A program made the translations under genes and the position numbers. Below, in pieces: positions 58,235 through 64,000 of a stretch of DNA of 64,000 nucleotides; positions within the stretch are counted from its first letter, which is position 1, and each line of letters begins with the position of its first letter. The notes beneath the pieces were generated by a model. It saw nothing but the letters and a program-made list of their open reading frames with translations, had not been told where the DNA came from and ran no database searches. The stretch spans positions 1-64,000 of the forward strand of contig WGSL01000001.1 in NCBI GenBank assembly GCA_014871665.1. The letters are read 5' to 3'. This DNA comes from Collinsella sp. Lineage in GTDB: Bacteria; Actinomycetota; Coriobacteriia; Coriobacteriales; Coriobacteriaceae.

Positions 58235-59945
58235 TCACATCGTGCGGTACTGACCGATTGCGCGGTACTTTTCGTAGCGGAGGTTTGTGAGGGTCGCCTC
58301 GTCGAGCTGCCCAAGCGTATCGAAGGCATCAAATGCCGAGGACATGACGGCACCGGCGATCTCCTCATGCGACAGGCCCCTATCGTCAACAATGCCGTCG
58401 ATGATGCCGAGCGCCAACAGATCGGGAGCCGTGAGCTTCAGCGCCTCGGCGGCCTCATTCGCGCGGTCGGTATCCTTCCACAGGATCGACGCACAGGCCT
58501 CGGGGCTCACGACCGAATAGGCCGAGCTCGAGAGCATCAGGATGCGGTCGGCCACGGATAGCGCCAGCGCGCCACCAGAGCCGCCCTCGCCTGTCACCAC
58601 CGAGACAATCGGCGTCTTAAGGCCGCTCATCTCCATGAGATTCTGGGCAATCGCCTCGCCCTGGCCGCGCTCCTCGGCACCGATGCCGCAAAACGCGCCC
58701 GAAGTATCGACCAGGCACAGAACCGGTCGACCAAACTTTTCGGCCTGGCGCATAAGGCGACGCGCTTTGCGGTAGCCCTCGGGATGTGCCATGCCAAAGT
58801 TGCGACGCATGCGCTCTTTGGTCGTGGTGCCGCGCTCGATGGCGATGACCGTTACGGGGCGCCCGTCTTTCCAGCCAATGCCAGCCACCACAGCGGCGTC
58901 GTCGCCAAAGTAGCGGTCGCCGTGCAGCTCCACAAATCCATCCAGGCCCAGCGAGATCATCTCGCCTGCCGTGGCGCGATCTGCCGAGCGGGTCTGTTTG
59001 ACAATCTCGAGCGCGGTTTTTGGTGCGGCCGAGCGCTTGAACAAGTGTCCCAACTTTTTGCCGCGGCGACCCGTATGCACAATCTCGTGCGGTGCCCCCA
59101 GGCCGGGCACGTGCCCTTCGTGCAGCGCCAGCAGCTCGCCCACCGTGAGCGCAATCTCGCCACGCGGAACGACGGCATCGCAAAAGCCGTGCTCCAGCAA
59201 AAACTCGGAGCGCTGGAATCCCTTGGGCAGGCGCTTGTGCATGTTCTGCTCGATCACGCGCGGGCCGGCAAATGCCGTCAGGGCATCGGGCTCGGCCAGG
59301 ATAATATCGCCCTCCATGGCAAAGCTCGCGGTTACGCCGCCGGTCGTGGGGTCGGTGAGCACCGTGATATACAGGCCGCCCGCCTCACTGTGGCGCCTAA
59401 CCGCCGCAGAAATCTTGGCCATCTGCATAAGCGATGTCACACCCTCTTGCATGCGTGCACCGCCCGAAACGGTAAAGCCGACAACTGGCAATCCCAGCTC
59501 GGTCGCATGCTCAAATGTGCGACAGATCTTCTCGCCCACCACGGAACCCATCGAGCCCATCATAAAGATGGCGTCCATAAAGAAGAGCGCCGTATCGCAA
59601 CCGCAGATTTTGCCCTTGCCGCACACAACGGCATCGCGCTCGCCCGAACGCTCGCTCACGCTCTTGAGCTTGTCGGCATAGCTGGGAAACGAGAGGAAAT
59701 CCTCCGACGCCAGATTGGCATCCCATTCCTCAAACGTTCCCTCGTCGACCGTCTTGCGCATGCGCGCGCGACCGCTCACGCGAAAGTGTTTGCCACAACG
59801 AGGGCAGACCTCGAGGTTGTCGTGCAGGCGTGCCTCATCGATCACGCGGCGGCACTCCGGACACTTGATAAACACGTGGCGCGCGGGAAACTCGGCGCAC
59901 GACTCGGTCATCGGCCCCTCGAGGACGTTGACCGTCTTCGCTTTT

Positions 59946-59959
<14 letters not shown>
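58235..59959 (-). CDS. accDA: fused acetyl-CoA carboxylase carboxyltransferase (AccD-AccA)
   Basis: A 574-residue fusion. The AccD-type N-terminal half has a zinc ribbon (CPECRR and CPRCGKHF), MGSMGSVVGEKICRTFEHA, the SGGARMQEGV oxyanion segment and GGVTASFAMEGDIILAEP. The AccA-type C-terminal half has ATAGEMISLGLDGFVELHGD, FGMAHPEGYRKARRLMRQAE and EGGSGGALALSVADRILM. E. coli encodes these as two separate proteins; here one chain carries both. It overlaps accC by 14 bases and ends the fatty-acid operon. Confidence 0.93.
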
Positions 59960-61289
<1,330 letters not shown>

Positions 61290-61299
61290 GAAGCCTTCC

Positions 61300-61722
61300 T
61301 TAACTTTCGTGCATGAGTGCAAAAGACATATCGGCGCGGCAGCAAACCTCACCGTTGACGCTCGCAGTACCCGTCGCAAAGCGGAACGGCCCGCGCGCAC
61401 GCGTGATGGTGCACACCAGATCAACCGTGTCGCCCGGGCGCACCGGACGCTTAAAGCGCACCTTGTCCAGACTCGTGTAGAACGGCGTCGCGCCGCGCGC
61501 TTCCTCGTCGCCCATCAGCAGCACGCAACAGTTTTGGGCGAGCATCTCGCACTGAATCACGCCGGGGACCACCGGGTTTCCCGGAAAATGCCCCTGCAAA
61601 AAGTACTCGTCGCCCGTGATCGTGATCTTGCCGTGGGCCTCGTCGCCCACCAGCTCGGCCTCGTCGAGCAAAAGCATCGGCTCGCGATGCGGCAACAGCT
61701 TCTTGAGCTCTTCTTTGTTCAT
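61300..61722 (-). CDS. fabZ: 3-hydroxyacyl-[acyl-carrier-protein] dehydratase
   Basis: A 140-residue hotdog-fold enzyme of the elongation cycle. The catalytic HFPGNPVVPGVIQCEMLAQ holds the active-site His and Glu. I chose ATG 61722 (MNKEELKKLLPHREPM), which matches the family start and puts AGG about eight bases away; the GTG/ATG at 61731/61728 would sit on the accB stop. It is coupled to accB. Confidence 0.94.
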   Translation of the reverse strand: MNKEELKKLLPHREPMLLLDEAELVGDEAHGKITITGDEYFLQGHFPGNPVVPGVIQCEMLAQNCCVLLMGDEEARGATPFYTSLDKVRFKRPVRPGDTVDLVCTITRARGPFRFATGTASVNGEVCCRADMSFALMHES

Positions 61723-61731
61723 GGACATCAC

Positions 61732-62205
61732 CTATCCGATCCTCATGAGGCAGCTGCCAAACTCCACGAGGTCGCCGTCGGCCACGCAGATCTCGAGCAC
61801 CTCGCCGTCTGCCTCGGCCGTCACCTCGTTGAGAACCTTCATGGCCTCGATGATGCAGAGGGTCTCGCCGGCCTTGACCTTAGAGCCCACGTGCACAAAC
61901 GGCTCGTCGCCCGGCGCCGGGGCAGCATAGAAAACGCCGACCATGGGAGCGGTCACCTCGGTGCCCTTGGGCTCCGGTGCGGCGGCAGGTGTCTGCGCGG
62001 CGGGCTCCGGTGCGGCAGGCGCAACTGTGGGAGCTGCAACTGGAGCGGCCATAGCGCTCGGCATGGGCATGGGCACGGCAACCGGCTGTGCGGCGCTCGC
62101 GCGCTCGAGTTCGACCGCGGTGCCATCGGGCTCCTCAACGCGCACGCGCGTGAGGCCGCGGTCCTCCATCACATCGGCTATCTCGGCAAGTCTTTTGGAA
62201 TCCAT
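61732..62205 (-). CDS. accB: biotin carboxyl carrier protein
   Basis: A 157-residue protein with an N-terminal helix region, a Pro/Ala/Met-rich linker (residues about 40-85) and the biotinyl domain ending in CIIEAMKVLNEV, where the Lys carries biotin. It precedes fabZ and follows fabF by three bases. Normal architecture. Confidence 0.95.
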   Translation of the reverse strand: MDSKRLAEIADVMEDRGLTRVRVEEPDGTAVELERASAAQPVAVPMPMPSAMAAPVAAPTVAPAAPEPAAQTPAAAPEPKGTEVTAPMVGVFYAAPAPGDEPFVHVGSKVKAGETLCIIEAMKVLNEVTAEADGEVLEICVADGDLVEFGSCLMRIG

Positions 62206-62208
62206 GCT

Positions 62209-63456
62209 CTAGCTCCTCGTATATCTACGCAGCGCGATGGCGGCGTTGTGCCCGCCAAAGCCTAGGTTGGTCGAAAGCGCCCAGGTAAGGTCGGCGCGAA
62301 CCGCGCGATTGGGCGTGTAGTCAAGATCGCAGGCGGGATCGGGTGTGTGGTAGTTAATGGTCGGCGGCACCACGCCCTGCTCGAGCGCCATGGCGCAAGC
62401 CATGACCTCGATGGCACCCGTGGCGCCGATCATATGGCCGGTCATCGACTTGGTCGACGAGACATGTGCGGTGCGCGCCGCGTCCTCGCCGAGCGCACGC
62501 TTAATGCCCGCCGTCTCGGACGAATCGTTGAGCTTGGTCGATGTGCCGTGGGCGTTGATGTAGAGGCCCTCGGAAGGCTTGACGTCGCCCTCGGCCACTG
62601 CCATCGATATCGCACGGGCGATGCCGGCAGCCTCGGGATCGGGGCTCGTGATGTGATAGGCATCATCGGTGTTGCCGTAACCCACGACCTCGGCATAAAT
62701 GTGCGCCCCGCGAGCCAGCGCGTGTTCCATGCTCTCGAGTACCAGCACGCAGGCGCCCTCGCCCATCACAAAGCCGTCGCGGTCTGCATCGAACGGACGG
62801 CATGCCGTCGACGGGTCAGGATTAGTGGTGAGAGCACGGCAGGACGTAAAGCCCGCAACGGCATCGGGGATGATTGCGGCCTCGGCGCCGCCAGCCAGGA
62901 TTGCATCGGCATAGCCATGCTTGATGGCGCGGAACGCCTCGCCCACGGCATGGGCCGAGGTCGCGCAGGCGGTCACCACGGGCAGGGTCGGGCCCTTTGC
63001 CTTGTGGCGGATTGCGATATTGCCCGAAGCCATATTGGGAATCATCATCGCAATCATATAGGGCGATGCGCGGCGAGGTCCCCGATCGGCGATCGTGTGG
63101 ACGTTGTCGACGAGTGTCTGCATGCCGCCCACGCCCGAACCCACGTAGACGCCCAGGCGCTCGCGATCGATGGCGCCCTCGACATCAAAGCCCGCATCGT
63201 GCATGGCCTCGTCCGACGCTGCCAGGGCAAACTGAACGCAGGGGTCCAGGTGCTTGGCGTCACGCTTGCCAAAGTACTCGTTGCCGTCAAAACCCTTGAC
63301 CTCGGCCGCCACCTTAACGGCAAACGCATCGGTATCGAAGTGCGTGATCGGGCCGATGCCGCACGTGCCGGCGCACATGGCCGCCCAGGTAGCAAGCGCC
63401 GTGTTACCGAGCGGCGATACGGCACCGATGCCGGTGATTGCAACTCTCTGTTCCAT
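62209..63456 (-). CDS. fabF: beta-ketoacyl-[acyl-carrier-protein] synthase II
   Basis: A 415-residue condensing enzyme. The catalytic triad is clear: Cys in VTACATSAHAVGEAF, His in NAHGTSTKLNDSSE, and His in SMTGHMIGATGAIE. It starts at MEQRVAITGIG (63456, GAGGAG six bases upstream); an earlier TTG start is less likely. It elongates acyl chains on ACP and follows fabG by 39 bases. Confidence 0.95.
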   Translation of the reverse strand: MEQRVAITGIGAVSPLGNTALATWAAMCAGTCGIGPITHFDTDAFAVKVAAEVKGFDGNEYFGKRDAKHLDPCVQFALAASDEAMHDAGFDVEGAIDRERLGVYVGSGVGGMQTLVDNVHTIADRGPRRASPYMIAMMIPNMASGNIAIRHKAKGPTLPVVTACATSAHAVGEAFRAIKHGYADAILAGGAEAAIIPDAVAGFTSCRALTTNPDPSTACRPFDADRDGFVMGEGACVLVLESMEHALARGAHIYAEVVGYGNTDDAYHITSPDPEAAGIARAISMAVAEGDVKPSEGLYINAHGTSTKLNDSSETAGIKRALGEDAARTAHVSSTKSMTGHMIGATGAIEVMACAMALEQGVVPPTINYHTPDPACDLDYTPNRAVRADLTWALSTNLGFGGHNAAIALRRYTRS

Positions 63457-63495
63457 CATGGTCTCCTCATTCAAGCCGTTGTGTGGCTCTGGTTT

Positions 63496-64000
63496 CTACA
63501 TCGCCATTCCGCCGTCGACGCGCACGACCTCGCCCGTAATGTAGGCAGCTGCATCGCTCGCTAAAAAGCGCACCACGCCGGCCACTTCCTCGGGGCGCGC
63601 CATGCGCCTCAGGGGAATCTGCTCCTCGCACGCCGCGCGCACCTTCTCCGAGAGCTTTGCCGTCATATCGGTCTCGACAAACCCGGGTGCGACCGCGTTC
63701 ACTCGTACGCCGCGGGGCGCAAGCTCGCGCGCCACCGCCTTGGTAAGCCCTATCACGCCCGCCTTGGAGGCAGCGTAGTTGGCCTGCCCGGCATTGCCCA
63801 TCAGGCCCACAACCGAGCTCATGTTGATGACGCAACCGCCGCGCTGGCGCATAAAGGTCTTGGTGAGCGCGCGCGTCGTATTGAACGTGCCCTTGAGATT
63901 GACATCGAGCACGCGGTCGAAGGCGTCATCGCCCATGCGCATGAGCAGGCCATCGCGGGTGATGCCGGCGTTGTTGACGAGCGCCCAAATGGAGCCAAAG
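63496..64000 (-). CDS. fabG: 3-oxoacyl-[acyl-carrier-protein] reductase (partial, N-terminus beyond the window)
   Basis: A short-chain dehydrogenase open to the right edge. The visible 167 residues include [14 protein letters not shown], the catalytic SSVVGL Ser region, the YxxxK motif [15 protein letters not shown] and the C-terminal [13 protein letters not shown]. About 80 residues with the NADPH-binding TGxxxGIG loop lie outside the window. It is the first gene seen of the fatty-acid operon. Confidence 0.94.
   Translation of the reverse strand, partial: FGSIWALVNNAGITRDGLLMRMGDDAFDRVLDVNLKGTFNTTRALTKTFMRQRGGCVINMSSVVGLMGNAGQANYAASKAGVIGLTKAVARELAPRGVRVNAVAPGFVETDMTAKLSEKVRAACEEQIPLRRMARPEEVAGVVRFLASDAAAYITGEVVRVDGGMAM

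Overview
The window is a GC-rich chromosomal segment of an anaerobic gut actinobacterium of the class Coriobacteriia, most likely Collinsella or a close relative. The taxonomic call is an inference. It rests on the type-Z zinc S14, the style of the ribosomal proteins, an E. coli yge/ygf-like anaerobic purine-degradation cluster of the kind known from gut bacteria, a fused AccDA, and many extragenic palindromes of the sort I associate with Collinsella.

Layout. (1) 1-7671, minus strand: the distal half of the ribosomal spc/alpha operon, in transcription order rplE-rpsN-rpsH-rplF-rplR-rpsE-rpmD-rplO-secY-adk-map-infA-rpmJ-rpsM-rpsK (rpsK runs off the left edge). (2) 7983-17930: first half of a selenium/molybdenum purine-catabolism cluster: xdhC, yqeB, yqeC, hydantoinase, mocA-like, ygeW, ygeY and dpaL, with a divergent PAS/HTH regulator. 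(3) 18054-31153: accessory island with a proline-rich membrane protein, 33-bp iterons, a SAM-I/IV-like riboswitch over an unknown gene, a C-R/M type II restriction-modification locus, an unknown gene bracketed by two copies of an exonuclease 3' end, two AAA ATPases of the DUF4143 and DUF234 types with unusual upstream repeats, and an AbiEi/DUF559-like protein bracketed by dyad-repeat arrays. (4) 31630-42013: second half of the purine cluster: selenium-dependent xanthine dehydrogenase-like enzyme, ferredoxin, ygfK, ssnA, a xanthine/uracil permease and a second PAS/HTH regulator. (5) 42138-48271: ridA, a U32 peptidase, an RluA-type pseudouridine synthase, and a DeoR regulator paired with a Gfo/Idh/MocA oxidoreductase. 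(6) 48768-54556, minus strand: the proximal half of the ribosomal operon (rplC-rplD-rplW-rplB-rpsS-rplV-rpsC-rplP-rpmC-rpsQ-rplN-rplX). (7) 55016-64000: a phosphatase, a CDF metal transporter, an orphan PTS EIIC, and the fatty-acid operon fabG-fabF-accB-fabZ-accC-accDA.

Two large-scale features stand out. The normally continuous S10-spc ribosomal operon is cut between rplX and rplE by about 41 kb, and the right part ends in its own terminator while the left part has its own candidate promoter. The purine cluster that fills the gap is itself split by a 12-13 kb defence-like island. rpsJ, which usually heads the S10 operon, is not upstream of rplC.

The best candidates for something undescribed are the SAM-sensing leader (19311-19403) in front of a 140-residue protein I do not recognise, the unknown 411-residue protein between duplicated exonuclease ends, and the ATPase genes preceded by a five-copy 23-bp iteron array or an AT-rich 52-bp palindrome. 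All function calls come from reading translations by eye; no database search was possible.
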